The position numbers were made by a program, and so were the translations under genes. A stretch of DNA of 49,911 nt. Source: Alphaproteobacteria bacterium. Lineage in GTDB: Bacteria > Pseudomonadota > Alphaproteobacteria > Micropepsales > Micropepsaceae. The notes under the pieces are model-generated. The model searched no databases. It was given only the letters and a program-made list of their open reading frames with translations, and was not told the DNA's origin. This document shows, piece after piece, positions 15,704 to 24,420 of the stretch; the first letter of the stretch is position 1; the number at the start of each line of letters is the position of its first letter. The stretch is from NCBI GenBank assembly GCA_013389115.1, contig JACADY010000069.1, positions 1 to 49,911 of the forward strand. Reading direction: 5' to 3'.

Positions 15704-16144
15704 TTATCGAACCGGCTGAGCCGCCGCAGGCGGCGGCGCGGCCGGCGCCATGGCGGGAACATCGACCATGGGCGTCAGTGTTACATTGACGACGTCGTCG
15801 TACTTGTTGTCCGAACCGCTCGCCGAATCGATGGCCCAGCCAATGCCGCCGCCAAGAATGATGTTGCCGAATGTTGCGCCGGCAACGCCCGATTTCAGAA
15901 TGTGAGTGGACGTCTGATACCCGTCTTTTGAACAGACAACCGTAATGTTGTCCTTTGTCTTCTCAACGACAATGCCGCCGGGCGTCTCGACGTTTCCGAT
16001 GGCGAGACCATTCCGCTCCAATGTGCAGCGCGCCCCGCTTGGATTTGAATTGAGTGTGATTGTCTGGGACGAGCCCTCGATGATGGTCGAACACCCCATC
16101 AAGGCCAAAGTGAACGTTGCAGCAGGCAAAGCAGAAATCTTCAT
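15704..16144 (-). CDS. Lipoprotein with a PEGA-like domain
   Basis: A 146-residue lipoprotein. The signal peptide ends in a lipobox LMGCS with cysteine 18. The mature part has SSQTITLNSNPSGARCTLERNG, resembling the beta-strand entry of PEGA-type domains, then VCSKDGYQTST and a glycine-rich hydrophobic stretch (GATFGNIILGGGIGWAIDSASG), and ends in a proline/alanine-rich tail. Similar lipoproteins with a WAIDSxSG-type segment are common in proteobacteria, with unknown role; the glycine-rich stretch may lie against the membrane. GGGAGGGG precedes the ATG. It is convergent with the isomerase gene. Confidence 0.82.
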   Translation of the reverse strand: MKISALPAATFTLALMGCSTIIEGSSQTITLNSNPSGARCTLERNGLAIGNVETPGGIVVEKTKDNITVVCSKDGYQTSTHILKSGVAGATFGNIILGGGIGWAIDSASGSDNKYDDVVNVTLTPMVDVPAMAPAAPPPAAAQPVR

Positions 16145-16332
16145 CGCATCCCCTCCCGAATCTCTGCAAAGGATGGAATGCAACGAAAAATTGCGCAAGT
16201 ATGAGATGCAACCTATTTCAGAAGAAAAAGGACCACGCCCTTTGCGCATCACGCCGGGAAAATGACGGTTGCGGCGAATCACCGCCGCGCGGACGCCAGC
16301 CAAGGACCGATGCGCAAAGGGGTGAAGGGCAA

Positions 16333-16947
16333 TTAAGCAGCCGCCGCGCCGTTGAGCGGGCCATAGGCCCGCATGAAGACATCGACTGCGGCCTTGGCGG
16401 CCTCTTTCTGCTTGAGCTCGGGCTTGGCGCTCATCAGCAATGGCGTCAGCAGTCCGGCATTGAGCAGGCCATGAAAATGGATCGCGGCCAACCGAGCATC
16501 GGCAGAGCGAAGCCGACCTTTCTCGATCATCTGCGCCATATAGACGGCGATAGAATCCACGATGTACTTGGGGCCTTGAGCATAGAACACCTCACCAAGC
16601 TTGCGCTGCGCGCCGCTGGTGATCGCGGAGCGGGAGCTTGAAAGCGCTGACGGCGAGCAAAAAAAGCGGATAAGAGCCTCGGCGAAGCGCAACAGCACGC
16701 CCGAAACATTCTCGTCTAAGGGATCCAGCAGCTTCAACGCCTTTTCCCCCTGATCGCGCAGGGCCTCTATCATCGCGGCTGCGAAAAGCTCCTCCTTGGA
16801 AGAAAAATAGCCATAGAGCGTCGCCTTCGACCCGCCCACCCGGGCGGAGATTGCAGCCATGCTCGCGCGTTCAAACCCCTCCTCCCTGAAAACCTCGCTC
16901 GCCGCCCTGATGATCGCATTCCGGCGGTCCTGCGTGCGCACTCTCAT
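16333..16947 (-). CDS. TetR/AcrR family regulator of the adjacent efflux operon
   Basis: A 204-residue repressor. The first 50 residues form the DNA-binding domain (IIRAASEVFREEGFERASMAAISARVGGSKATLYGYFSSKEELF). The helical ligand domain follows. GGAG lies suitably before ATG 16947; a GTG at 16950 is less well spaced. It is divergent from an outer-membrane-factor / HlyD / DHA2 efflux operon, and two operator-like sequences lie between them, so it most likely represses that operon and itself and is relieved by a pump substrate. This is the standard arrangement for such pumps. Confidence 0.9.
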   Translation of the reverse strand: MRVRTQDRRNAIIRAASEVFREEGFERASMAAISARVGGSKATLYGYFSSKEELFAAAMIEALRDQGEKALKLLDPLDENVSGVLLRFAEALIRFFCSPSALSSSRSAITSGAQRKLGEVFYAQGPKYIVDSIAVYMAQMIEKGRLRSADARLAAIHFHGLLNAGLLTPLLMSAKPELKQKEAAKAAVDVFMRAYGPLNGAAAA

Positions 16948-16966
16948 CACATCTCTCCTTTTTAAA

Positions 16967-17032
16967 ACCGTACAGTTCAGTTTTGGCTTGACGCCGCATC
17001 ACTCCCTCCATAAATAGACCGTACTGTACGGT
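16967..17032 (+). promoter_or_regulatory. Divergent promoter with TetR operators for the efflux operon
   Basis: ACCGTAC-T-GTACGGT (17018-17032) is a perfect palindrome with a one-base centre. A second, degenerate copy, ACCGTAC-A-GTTCAGT (16967-16981), lies nearer the tetR gene. TTGACG (16988-16993) sits between them with an AT-rich CATAAATA region 15-17 bases downstream as -10, so the perfect copy would cover the transcription start of the efflux operon. Confidence 0.7.
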
Positions 17033-17049
17033 TTAACAAGGACATTGAT

Positions 17050-18489
17050 GTGATGAGCCGACAAATTTCAAGAACGAGCACCGGCGCGGCCGCAGTCTCC
17101 ATCTTTGCCAGCGCGCTGCTCTTGAGCGCATGCGCATCCCTTCCGACACCCGGGGATCTGCCGTTCATCTCAAGCCCCGAAAAATTCGAAAGCGAAAAGA
17201 GTCTGGCCGTCGCGCCGGCTGCTTGGCCCTCGGATCGTTGGTGGCAGGAGTTTAATGATCCCCAGCTCAGCGGACTTATCGATGAAGGTCTGCGCAATGC
17301 CAAGGATATGCGCATCGCCCAGGCCCGCTTCGCCCGCGCCGAGGCGATCGCCCGTCAGGCGGGAAGCAGGCTGCTTCCCACCATCGATGCCGGCGGCAGT
17401 GTCAGCGTGGCCAAGCAGAGCTCAAACTACCTGACACCCGAACAGGCAACGCCCGACGGCTGGCAGGATTATGGCCAGGTCGGGATTGGCCTTTCCTGGG
17501 ATCTGGATTTTTGGGGCCGCAATCGCGCCGCCCTTGCGGCAGCGGAATCGGATGTGGACGCCGCGGCGGCGGAAGCCGCGGCCGCTCGTCTCATCGTGTC
17601 AGCCGGAATTGCGGACGCCTATGCCGAACTCGCAAGGCTCTATGCGGAACGTGACGCGGCAACGAATGCGATTGAGGTGAGGCGCCAGACACTGAACCTT
17701 ATGAGCCGCCGCGCCAGTGAGGGGCTGGAGAATAGCGCAGCCGTGGACCGTGCGCGCTCCGCGCTCGCAACCGCGGAGGGAGACCTGGCCGCACTGGATG
17801 AATCGATCGCGCTCACGCGCAATCGCATTGCCGCCCTGATGGGCGCAGGCCCGGATCGCGGCCTCACCATCGCGCGCCCTGCCCCGACCGCCAAGCGGAC
17901 GTTTGGCCTGCCGGCAAATCTTCCCGCGGACTTGATCGGACGCCGGCCGGACATCGTGGCCGCGCGCCAGTTGACGAGGTCCGCCGCGAGCAGGATCGAC
18001 GTGGCCGAGGCGGCATTCTATCCCAATGTCAATCTCATCGGCGTCATCGGACTGCAATCGCTGGGCCTAAACGCCCTCACCCAATCCGGCTCCGACTTTG
18101 GCGCTTTTGGTCCTGCTGTCACCTTGCCCATCTTCAACGGCGGCCTCCTGACGGGCCGCTATCGCGAAGCGGAGGCGACCTACCAGGCGGCCGTCGCAGA
18201 GTATGACGGCACGCTGACGCGGGCGCTGCGCGAGGTCGCCGACGTGACCGCAAGCTATCAGGCACTGGATCTTCGCCTTGGTCGCGCGCTTGAGGCCGAA
18301 CGGGCCGCCGCGTCTGCCTGGAAGGTTGCAAGTGATCGCTATCGCGGCGGCCTTGGCACCTACCTCGACGTTCTGGCTGCCGAGGATGTGCTCATCCTCG
18401 CCCGGCGCAATGTCGCCATTCTTCAATCCCGTGCCTTCGCCCTCGATGTCGCGCTCGTCCGCGCTCTGGGCGGCGGCTTTCGCTCGTAA
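17050..18489 (+). CDS. Efflux transporter outer-membrane factor, OprM/NodT type
   Basis: A 479-residue outer-membrane lipoprotein forming the exit duct of a tripartite pump. The signal peptide ends LLLSAC with lipid-modified Cys28. The body has the two repeated halves of the TolC fold with long coiled-coil helices. Typical landmarks are WWQEFNDPQLSGLIDEGL, DLDFWGRNRAALAAA and LPADLIGRRPDIVAARQL, then the second-half PIFNGG and YRGGLGTYLDVL segments. AAGGA lies seven bases before GTG 17050; ATG 17053 directly follows and is also possible. It is the first gene of an operon with a HlyD-type adaptor and a DHA2 permease. Confidence 0.93.
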   Translation: MMSRQISRTSTGAAAVSIFASALLLSACASLPTPGDLPFISSPEKFESEKSLAVAPAAWPSDRWWQEFNDPQLSGLIDEGLRNAKDMRIAQARFARAEAIARQAGSRLLPTIDAGGSVSVAKQSSNYLTPEQATPDGWQDYGQVGIGLSWDLDFWGRNRAALAAAESDVDAAAAEAAAARLIVSAGIADAYAELARLYAERDAATNAIEVRRQTLNLMSRRASEGLENSAAVDRARSALATAEGDLAALDESIALTRNRIAALMGAGPDRGLTIARPAPTAKRTFGLPANLPADLIGRRPDIVAARQLTRSAASRIDVAEAAFYPNVNLIGVIGLQSLGLNALTQSGSDFGAFGPAVTLPIFNGGLLTGRYREAEATYQAAVAEYDGTLTRALREVADVTASYQALDLRLGRALEAERAAASAWKVASDRYRGGLGTYLDVLAAEDVLILARRNVAILQSRAFALDVALVRALGGGFRS

Positions 18490-18519
18490 CACCTACTTCC
18501 GACAGAAGGAATTTCGACC

Positions 18520-19530
18520 ATGGCCAATCTGACCAATCTCCACCAGCGCCCCGAATTCACAAGCAAGGACACAGGAGCGCCCACTCACGCTGCAAACCAG
18601 CCGCCGCAAATGGAAGCCGGCGCGCATCACGCGGACGCGGACACGTCTGCAACCGATGCCGCGCGCAAGTCCAAGCGCAAGTACATGTTCATGGGGCTCG
18701 CTGCGGCAATCGCGGCTTCCGGCGCGGGCGTCTATGCCTATGACGCTCTGATCGGATCGCATCATGTTTCGACCGACAACGCCTATGTCGGCGCCGATAT
18801 CGCCCAAGTTACGCCCCTGATCGGCGGTCCGGTGAAAGAGGTGCTCGTTCAAGACACCCACGCGGTGAACGCGGGCGACGTCCTTGTCCGCCTCGACGAC
18901 ACCGACGCCAAGCTGACCCTCGCAAGTGCGCAGGCGCGTCTTGCATCAGCGCAGGCTGATGTCGAAAAGGCGATGATCGACCTGCGCCGCCGCGAAGCGC
19001 TGGCCGCGTCAGGCGCGGTATCCGGGGATGAATTGACCTCTGCGCGCAACTCTCTCGATGTTGCAAATGCCAGCGTGCGCATTGCCCTCGCCGCACGCGA
19101 CCAGGCTCAGGTCGACCTTGACCGTACCGTCATCCGCGCACCCGTTACAGGCATCGTCTCGCGTCGTCAGGTGCAGGTCGGACAACGCGTACAGCCAGGC
19201 GCCAACCTGATGGTGATCACCCCCGTCCAGGAGGTCTATGTCGACGCCAACTTCAAGGAGACTCAGCTCGCGCGCGTCGTGCCGGGACAGACCGTCAAGC
19301 TCGTGTCCGATCTTTATGGTGAGGAGGTAGAGTATCGCGGCAAGGTCGTCGGCTTCTCTGGCGGTACGGGCGCGGCCTTCGCAATCGTGCCAGCGCAGAA
19401 CGCGACGGGCAACTGGATCAAGGTTGTCCAGCGTCTGCCGGTGCGCATCGCGCTCGATCCCGAACAGCTCAAAGAGCACCCCTTGCGCGTCGGCCTCTCG
19501 ATGAACGTCGACATCGAAGTTTCCAAGTGA
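18520..19530 (+). CDS. HlyD family periplasmic adaptor, EmrA-like
   Basis: A 336-residue membrane-fusion protein linking an inner-membrane permease to the outer-membrane factor. The N-terminal 50 residues are hydrophilic and cytoplasmic; one helix follows (about 55-75, YMFMGLAAAIAASGAGVYAY). VSTDNAYVGADIAQVTPLIGG is the biotinyl-lipoyl-like half, then an alpha-hairpin (about 125-190), then TVIRAPVTGIVSRRQVQVGQ and the VYVDANFKETQL barrel signature typical of EmrA. AAGGAA precedes the ATG. It sits 30 bases after the outer-membrane gene and 16 before the permease gene. Confidence 0.94.
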   Translation: MANLTNLHQRPEFTSKDTGAPTHAANQPPQMEAGAHHADADTSATDAARKSKRKYMFMGLAAAIAASGAGVYAYDALIGSHHVSTDNAYVGADIAQVTPLIGGPVKEVLVQDTHAVNAGDVLVRLDDTDAKLTLASAQARLASAQADVEKAMIDLRRREALAASGAVSGDELTSARNSLDVANASVRIALAARDQAQVDLDRTVIRAPVTGIVSRRQVQVGQRVQPGANLMVITPVQEVYVDANFKETQLARVVPGQTVKLVSDLYGEEVEYRGKVVGFSGGTGAAFAIVPAQNATGNWIKVVQRLPVRIALDPEQLKEHPLRVGLSMNVDIEVSK

Positions 19531-19546
19531 TTTGTGAGTAGAGATT

Positions 19547-21097
19547 ATGGCGATCACATCGGCTACGCATAGGGTACAAGCACCGGCCGCACCTCTGACC
19601 GGTCTCCCCTTGTATCTTGCCGCAATTGCAATCGGCATGGGCAACTTCCTCGTTGTCCTTGATACGACCATCGCGAACGTTTCGGTGCCGACCATTGCAG
19701 GTGCCCTTGGCGTCTCATCGACGCAAGGGACCTGGGTCATCACCTCCTATGCGGTCGCCGAAGCCATCACCGTGCCGCTCACAGGCTGGCTGACAAGCAA
19801 GTTCGGCGCGCAGCGCACCTTTATCGCCTGCTATTTGAGCTTTGCGGTCCTCTCGCTTCTGTGCGGTCTCTCCGGATCGCTCGGCGAATTGATTGGCGGG
19901 CGCGTGCTTCTGGGTTTGGCCGGCGGACCGATCATGCCGCTCTCCCAGATGCTGCTGCTGCGCATTTTCCCCAAGGAACAGGCAACAACAGCGACTGTCA
20001 TTTGGGCCATGACGACACTAATTGGCCCAGTTGCGGGCCCCATTCTTGGCGGCATCATCTGCGACAGCATTGGCTGGGAATGGATCTTCTTCATTAAAGT
20101 TCCCATAGCGACCCTTGGCGGATTGTCGGTTTATTTACTCATGCGTGGACAGAGTGATCCCACCTCACACGCCGTCATCGACAAGGTCGGCCTTATGCTG
20201 CTGATCATCTGGGTCGCTGCTTTGCAGATCATGTTGGACGAGGGCCGCAATCACGACTGGTTCGCATCCGACGAAATCGTCACTTTGGCTGTCATCGCCG
20301 TCATCGGTTTCGCGGCCTTCGTGATCTGGGAGCTGACTGAGAAGAAGCCGATCGTCGACCTGCGCATCTTTCGGTACCGCGGATTCACCGCGGCGGCCAG
20401 CACCTATGCGGTCGGATTCGGCGCCTTCTTCGCCAGCATTGTCATCCTGCCGCTCTGGCTCCAGCAGAACATGGGCTACACGGCCACCTGGGCCGGATAT
20501 GCAACCGGCATCATGGGCATTCTGGCCGTCTTCTCCGCGCCGCTTGTCGGGCGTGCGGTGGAAAAATTCGATCCGAGGCTGATCGTATGCCTCGGTATCG
20601 TTGGCCTCGGACTGATCATGGTCTGGCGCATGAGCTTCAATAACGACGTCACCTTCCTACAAATGGCTCTGCCAACGCTTTTGACGGGACCATTCATGGT
20701 GATGTTCTTCGTGCCCGTGACCGGTCTTGCGATGGCCAGCGTGGACCCCTCCGAGCAAGCCAATGCGGCAGGCATGTCGAACTTCATGCGGACGCTCGCG
20801 GGCGCCTTTGCCACCTCCCTCGTGCAAACGGGCTGGTCCAACGCGGCAAGAGAGAACCAGACGGCGCTCGCCGGCGCCATGCCCATGGGACAATCGACGC
20901 TCGACACGATGACGAACGCAGGTGTGCCGCATGATGTTGCAACGACCGCCCTGAGTGGACTGGTCGAAAGCCAAAGCGTCATGCTCGCCACGCTCAACAT
21001 GTTCGCGGTGATCGCGGTCTGCTTTGCCTTCGCAGCCACACTGATTTGGCTGTCGCCGAAACCTAGGGGCCCGATCGATACGAGCGGCGCTCACTGA
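19547..21097 (+). CDS. DHA2 family MFS drug-efflux permease, EmrB-like
   Basis: A 516-residue inner-membrane proton antiporter of the 14-helix DHA2 family. VVLDTTIANVSVPTIAGALG is helix 1 with the conserved LDxTxxNVALP pattern; GGPIMPLSQMLLLRIFPKEQ and TTLIGPVAGPILGG correspond to the family motifs of helices 4 and 5. ENQTALAGAMP near the C-terminal third is the periplasmic loop seen in EmrB. With the HlyD protein and outer-membrane factor it forms a complete tripartite pump, presumably for hydrophobic or amphipathic toxins. It lacks a strong ribosome site but follows its neighbour closely. Confidence 0.94.
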   Translation: MAITSATHRVQAPAAPLTGLPLYLAAIAIGMGNFLVVLDTTIANVSVPTIAGALGVSSTQGTWVITSYAVAEAITVPLTGWLTSKFGAQRTFIACYLSFAVLSLLCGLSGSLGELIGGRVLLGLAGGPIMPLSQMLLLRIFPKEQATTATVIWAMTTLIGPVAGPILGGIICDSIGWEWIFFIKVPIATLGGLSVYLLMRGQSDPTSHAVIDKVGLMLLIIWVAALQIMLDEGRNHDWFASDEIVTLAVIAVIGFAAFVIWELTEKKPIVDLRIFRYRGFTAAASTYAVGFGAFFASIVILPLWLQQNMGYTATWAGYATGIMGILAVFSAPLVGRAVEKFDPRLIVCLGIVGLGLIMVWRMSFNNDVTFLQMALPTLLTGPFMVMFFVPVTGLAMASVDPSEQANAAGMSNFMRTLAGAFATSLVQTGWSNAARENQTALAGAMPMGQSTLDTMTNAGVPHDVATTALSGLVESQSVMLATLNMFAVIAVCFAFAATLIWLSPKPRGPIDTSGAH

Positions 21098-21143
21098 CCT
21101 GTCCGATCGCAAACACTCAACCTGAACGTCAAAAGGCCGTCCC

Positions 21144-22169
21144 ATGAAGGCACCACACAACGCTCCCAAGGATGCGCTTCCTTCTCACCCAACAGGCCCC
21201 CGCTTGGTGCCGGCGTCTGGCCCGATCTTGAGGGCGCTGGCCGGGGTGATCGCGCCTGCGATGATCGCCGGGGCGACCCTTCTGCTCCCTGGCGGATCAT
21301 CCGCGAGCGAGCCGCAGCCCACCAAGGTCGAAGACAGTTTGTCCCATCTGCCCAAGTCGGCGCAGTCCGACGCGTTCTACGTGCTCGCCAACGTCGAGTT
21401 CACAGTCCTGCATGAACTGGGACATGCGCTCATTCACACCTTGAACCTGCCGGTTCTTGGAAAGGAGGAAGACGCGGCCGACACCATCGCTGTTGCGGGC
21501 ATTCTCATCAGCGACAAGGAAAGGCTGCGGCAGAATCTGCTGGAACGTGTCACCGCCATCTCGGATGAATGGCTCCTCGAGTGGAAGGAGGAAGGCAATC
21601 AGGCAGCCTACTGGGATTCCCACAGCCTCGAAATTCAGCGCTTCTACAACATCGTCTGTCTGATCTATGGCAGTGACCCCGAGCGCTTCAAGGACATCGC
21701 CTTTGGCAGCGCCCTGCCTGAGGAGAGATCATTCTTCTGCGAGGAAGAGTTCGAGCTGGCGCGCAGCAGCCTGGAAGGGATCATCGCACAGCACGGCAAG
21801 CCGAACCCCTTCAAGGGCACTGCGGAGCCCCGCAGAGATTCGATGATCGAGGTGCGTTACGACAAGGCATACACCCGCAATGGCGAATGGCTGTCGGAGG
21901 TCCTGAAGAAATCCGGCCTCATCGAACACATTGCCGCGGAGGTCGACGCGTCCTTCGTCCTGCCGGAAAAGATCAAGATCGAGGTCGTCAACTGCGACGG
22001 GGCGGAGGCTTATTTCCACACCCACACGAACATCGTCGTCCTGTGCTGGCAGCTGCTTGAGAGTTTTCTCGACCGTGCCAAGCGGCGCGAAGCGGCGGGG
22101 CCGCAAAGCCTTTGTGCCGCGCCGATCGCGGCCCAAATGCGCCGCAGCCGGCTTGGCTGTCCCAACTGA
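21144..22169 (+). CDS. DUF4344 putative metallopeptidase, exported
   Basis: A 341-residue protein with an N-terminal hydrophobic segment at about 28-50 that may be a signal anchor. The zinc motif HELGH is at 90-94, and EEDAADTIAV about 17 residues downstream supplies the expected third ligand region. FYNIVCLIYGSDPERF and CEEEFE follow. These are hallmarks of the DUF4344 family, predicted metallopeptidases without known substrate. It begins 46 bases after the efflux permease gene, so it may be transcribed with the pump, but nothing functional ties it to efflux. Confidence 0.85.
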   Translation: MKAPHNAPKDALPSHPTGPRLVPASGPILRALAGVIAPAMIAGATLLLPGGSSASEPQPTKVEDSLSHLPKSAQSDAFYVLANVEFTVLHELGHALIHTLNLPVLGKEEDAADTIAVAGILISDKERLRQNLLERVTAISDEWLLEWKEEGNQAAYWDSHSLEIQRFYNIVCLIYGSDPERFKDIAFGSALPEERSFFCEEEFELARSSLEGIIAQHGKPNPFKGTAEPRRDSMIEVRYDKAYTRNGEWLSEVLKKSGLIEHIAAEVDASFVLPEKIKIEVVNCDGAEAYFHTHTNIVVLCWQLLESFLDRAKRREAAGPQSLCAAPIAAQMRRSRLGCPN

Positions 22170-22183
22170 GCCGCGACGCACGC

Positions 22184-22798
22184 TCACGGCTTTGCCGTGC
22201 GATGCTCCTCGCGCGCCGCGAGCCAAACCTCCCGCGCCGCATCGGCGTTCATGATCACGATGCCAAGGCCCACGATCAAATCGGGCCAGGCCGTATGCCA
22301 TAGCCACGCCGTCACCAACCCCGCAGCAATGATGGCGATATTGGCAAGGGCGTCGTTGCGCGCTGAGAGAAAGGCGGCGCGTGTGAGACTGCCCCGATGT
22401 GAGCGGTAGCGGGCAAGGACAAAGGCGCAGGTCAAATTGACGGCAAGCGCCCCTGCCCCGGCGAGCGTAAGCGGCACAGGATCGGGCGCAACCGGCAGAT
22501 TGAGCTTCTCCCACGCAGTCCAGAATGCGGCAAAGCCTGGAATAAGGAGGAAACCGGCAAGCGCCATGCCGGTTCTGGCACGATGTGCCGCGCTCCAGGA
22601 AAGCGCAGCGAGGATCAGGAAATTGACCGTCACGTCTTCGAGAAAGTCGATGCCATCGGCGAAGAGCGAAACCGATCCGATGGCAAGTGCCACTGAGAAC
22701 TCGACGACGAAATAGCCGGCATTGAGAAGCGCAACGAAACGAATGGCGCGGCGCAACCCCTCATCGATAGTCTGCCCCCCTTGCATCCGTACCATCAT
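22184..22798 (-). CDS. Cation-diffusion-facilitator-like membrane protein
   Basis: A 204-residue inner-membrane protein with about six helices. GSVSLFADGIDFLEDV matches helix 2 of the CDF family with its paired acidic metal-site residues, and SARNDALANIAIIAAGLVT matches helix 5 with its Asp/Asn pair. The usual cytoplasmic C-terminal domain of CDF exporters is missing; the protein stops shortly after helix 6 (EHRTAKP). Short CDF-like proteins of this kind are common, and whether they export Zn2+, Fe2+ or Co2+ is unknown. The long signature histidine loop is absent. It converges with the DUF4344 gene. Confidence 0.82.
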   Translation of the reverse strand: MMVRMQGGQTIDEGLRRAIRFVALLNAGYFVVEFSVALAIGSVSLFADGIDFLEDVTVNFLILAALSWSAAHRARTGMALAGFLLIPGFAAFWTAWEKLNLPVAPDPVPLTLAGAGALAVNLTCAFVLARYRSHRGSLTRAAFLSARNDALANIAIIAAGLVTAWLWHTAWPDLIVGLGIVIMNADAAREVWLAAREEHRTAKP

Positions 22799-22905
22799 CG
22801 TTAGACCGGCCCATGGCCGTGAGTGGAGTTAACCCCCGCTTGGCAGACAGGCCCGATGTTGTTTCGTTTGCCGACCGTCGGTCCACAAATTTCAAGAACG
22901 AGGAA

Positions 22906-22992
22906 TGGTGGCCCCTGCCGGACTCGAACCGGCACGCCCTTTCGGACAGCAGATTTTAAGTCTGCTGCGTCTACCGATTCCGCCAAGGGGCC
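22906..22992 (-). tRNA. tRNA-Leu (anticodon UAA)
   Basis: Read on the minus strand from GGCCCCT: a D-arm with the leucine-type GGCGGAATCGGTAGACGC, an anticodon stem-loop CAGA-CTTAAAA-TCTG with anticodon TAA, a long variable arm (TGTCCGAAAGGGCG) that marks a class II tRNA, and T-arm GCCGG-TTCGAGT-CCGGC. The 3' acceptor strand AGGGGCC is followed by A and an encoded CCA (22908-22906). All stems pair. Confidence 0.96.
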
Positions 22993-23080
22993 TCACGCGC
23001 GATTAAGCACGCCGCGCGCCGTTGACGCAAAGCGCACTCCCTCCCCGCGCCTCACCGATCCAGCGCAAATGATGGCCCAC

Positions 23081-23117
23081 AAACGAAAACGGCGGTCCGC
23101 CGAGGCGAGCCGCCGTT
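23081..23117 (-). terminator. Intrinsic terminator of the small secreted protein gene
   Basis: Minus-strand stem AACGGCGG (23117-23110) / CCGCCGTT (23095-23088), followed by TTCGTTT. It lies about 30 bases beyond the stop at 23147. Confidence 0.75.
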
Positions 23118-23146
23118 CTTGGACAATCGCGTAGGTAAGTGGCGAC

Positions 23147-23419
23147 CTAGCCGCCGACCTTGCCCTGCCAAACGGGCCAGCACTTGCCCTTGGCCTTCGA
23201 TTCTTCATAGGCCTTCTTCTGGGCGTCTTCGGCCGAAGAGCCATCCGCTGTTGCCGTATAGCTGGCCGTTCCGCCCGTGCACCACACAAAGAACTGATGG
23301 GTTCCCGCGGTCATATAGACTTCGCGTGAGGAATTCACGCTGCCTTGGGCGCCCGCGCCGGCGCTGATCGCGACAACGGCAGCGCCCGCCGCCAAAATTG
23401 AAAGGACTGTCCGCTTCAT
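23147..23419 (-). CDS. Small exported protein of unknown function
   Basis: A 90-residue protein. Residues 1-24 are a clear signal peptide (MKRTVLSILAAGAAVVAIS core, AGAGAQ cleavage region). The mature 66 residues include YMTAGTHQFFVWCTGG, a Thr/Ala-rich turn, a lysine-rich helix (EDAQKKAYEESKAKGK) and a second cysteine in KCWPVWQGK; the two cysteines could form one disulfide. I recognise no named family. GGGAGAG precedes the ATG; the frame upstream lacks a start signal. A terminator follows directly, so it is monocistronic. Confidence 0.75.
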   Translation of the reverse strand: MKRTVLSILAAGAAVVAISAGAGAQGSVNSSREVYMTAGTHQFFVWCTGGTASYTATADGSSAEDAQKKAYEESKAKGKCWPVWQGKVGG

Positions 23420-23545
23420 CCGTTTACTCTCCCTGGGTATTGTTTTGTTTCGGGTTGACCCCGTTGCGCTTCCCCCGCGCTTGGAACGTGCGTGAACCCG
23501 TTCACGCTCAAAACTACACGATTTCAAGCCGCTGGCAAGCGACGC

Positions 23546-23627
23546 TAGAGCAACGTGCGGAAAAGTGGGTACCGGTTTTCCGCTAAACGTTGCGATAATA
23601 CAAAGGCATAGAGCGACGTGACGATTC
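23546..23627. repeat. Alphaproteobacterial interspersed palindromic element
   Basis: GCAACGT-GCGGAAAA (23550-23564) pairs with TTTTCCGC (23576-23583) and, after three bases, ACGTTGC (23587-23593), giving a long hairpin around GTGGGTACCGG. It is followed by ACAAAGGCATAGAGCG and ends ACGATTC (23621-23627). The core GGAAAAGTGGG-ACCGGTTTTCC with a GAGCG...TGACGATTC tail is a repeat I remember as scattered in intergenic regions of Rhizobiales-type genomes. Only one copy occurs in this window. Confidence 0.75.
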
Positions 23628-23652
23628 TGGCTGAGGGCGAGGCCGCTTTCGG

Positions 23653-24411
23653 TTAACGAAGCTCCCCCTCATGCGCCTCGAACCCGGAAGAGCGAAGCAT
23701 CTGTTTCACTTGGGCGACAGCCGCTTCGAGCGCCTGTAGATTTCCGCTGCGCACGACGAGGTTCGCGCCAAATCTCTCCTTTGTATAAAAGGGATAGCTG
23801 CCGATCGAGACGTCCGGATTGTCGCGCGCCACGATGCCAAGCCCTTCGGCGATCGCACCCTCAGGCGCATAGACGCCGATCGTGCGGCTTTGGAGCGGCG
23901 CGCCGCCCGTAAGGCTCGGCACCACCGATTCGAGCATCGCCACCATCACCCGGGGCACACCGGCAAGGACGAAGACGTTGCCGATCCTGAACCCCGGCGC
24001 CTTCGAGACGGGATTGTCGATGAGGCTGGCCCCTTGCGGAATCCGGGCCATGCGCTGACGCGCTTCGTTGAATTGGCCAGGAGGATAGTGAGCGGCAAGA
24101 AGCGCCATCACCTCGGGATGATGGGAAATGGGCACGCCAAACGCCGCCGCGATCGCGTCCGCCGTGATATCGTCATGCGTGGGTCCGATGCCGCCTGTCG
24201 TGAACACATAGGTGTAGCGCGCTTTGAGCGCGTTCACCGCCGCGACGATATCGGCCGTCTCATCGCTGACGATCCGGACTTCCGCCACCCTGATCCCCAA
24301 CGGACCAAGCCGTTGAGCAAGGGTCACAAGATGGCTATCCTGCGTCCGGCCGCTTAAGATTTCATCGCCAATAATAAGAAGGGCGGCCGTCGGTTCGTTG
24401 GCTTGGGTCAT
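23653..24411 (-). CDS. CinA-type molybdopterin-binding domain protein
   Basis: A 252-residue protein equivalent to the N-terminal (COG1058) domain of CinA. ALLIIGDEILSGRTQDSH opens the MoCF fold, FTTGGIGPTHDDIT is the conserved nucleotide/pterin-like binding loop, and FVLAGVPRVM completes the fold. The C-terminal nicotinamide-nucleotide deamidase domain of full CinA is absent; stand-alone N-terminal proteins, with proposed ADP-ribose or nucleotide pyrophosphatase activity, are common in alphaproteobacteria. I chose ATG 24411 because a TATATA -10 element lies just upstream, which makes the longer start (24438) impossible as a translated product and suggests a nearly leaderless mRNA. Confidence 0.88.
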   Translation of the reverse strand: MTQANEPTAALLIIGDEILSGRTQDSHLVTLAQRLGPLGIRVAEVRIVSDETADIVAAVNALKARYTYVFTTGGIGPTHDDITADAIAAAFGVPISHHPEVMALLAAHYPPGQFNEARQRMARIPQGASLIDNPVSKAPGFRIGNVFVLAGVPRVMVAMLESVVPSLTGGAPLQSRTIGVYAPEGAIAEGLGIVARDNPDVSIGSYPFYTKERFGANLVVRSGNLQALEAAVAQVKQMLRSSGFEAHEGELR

Positions 24412-24420
24412 GGGCGCCCC

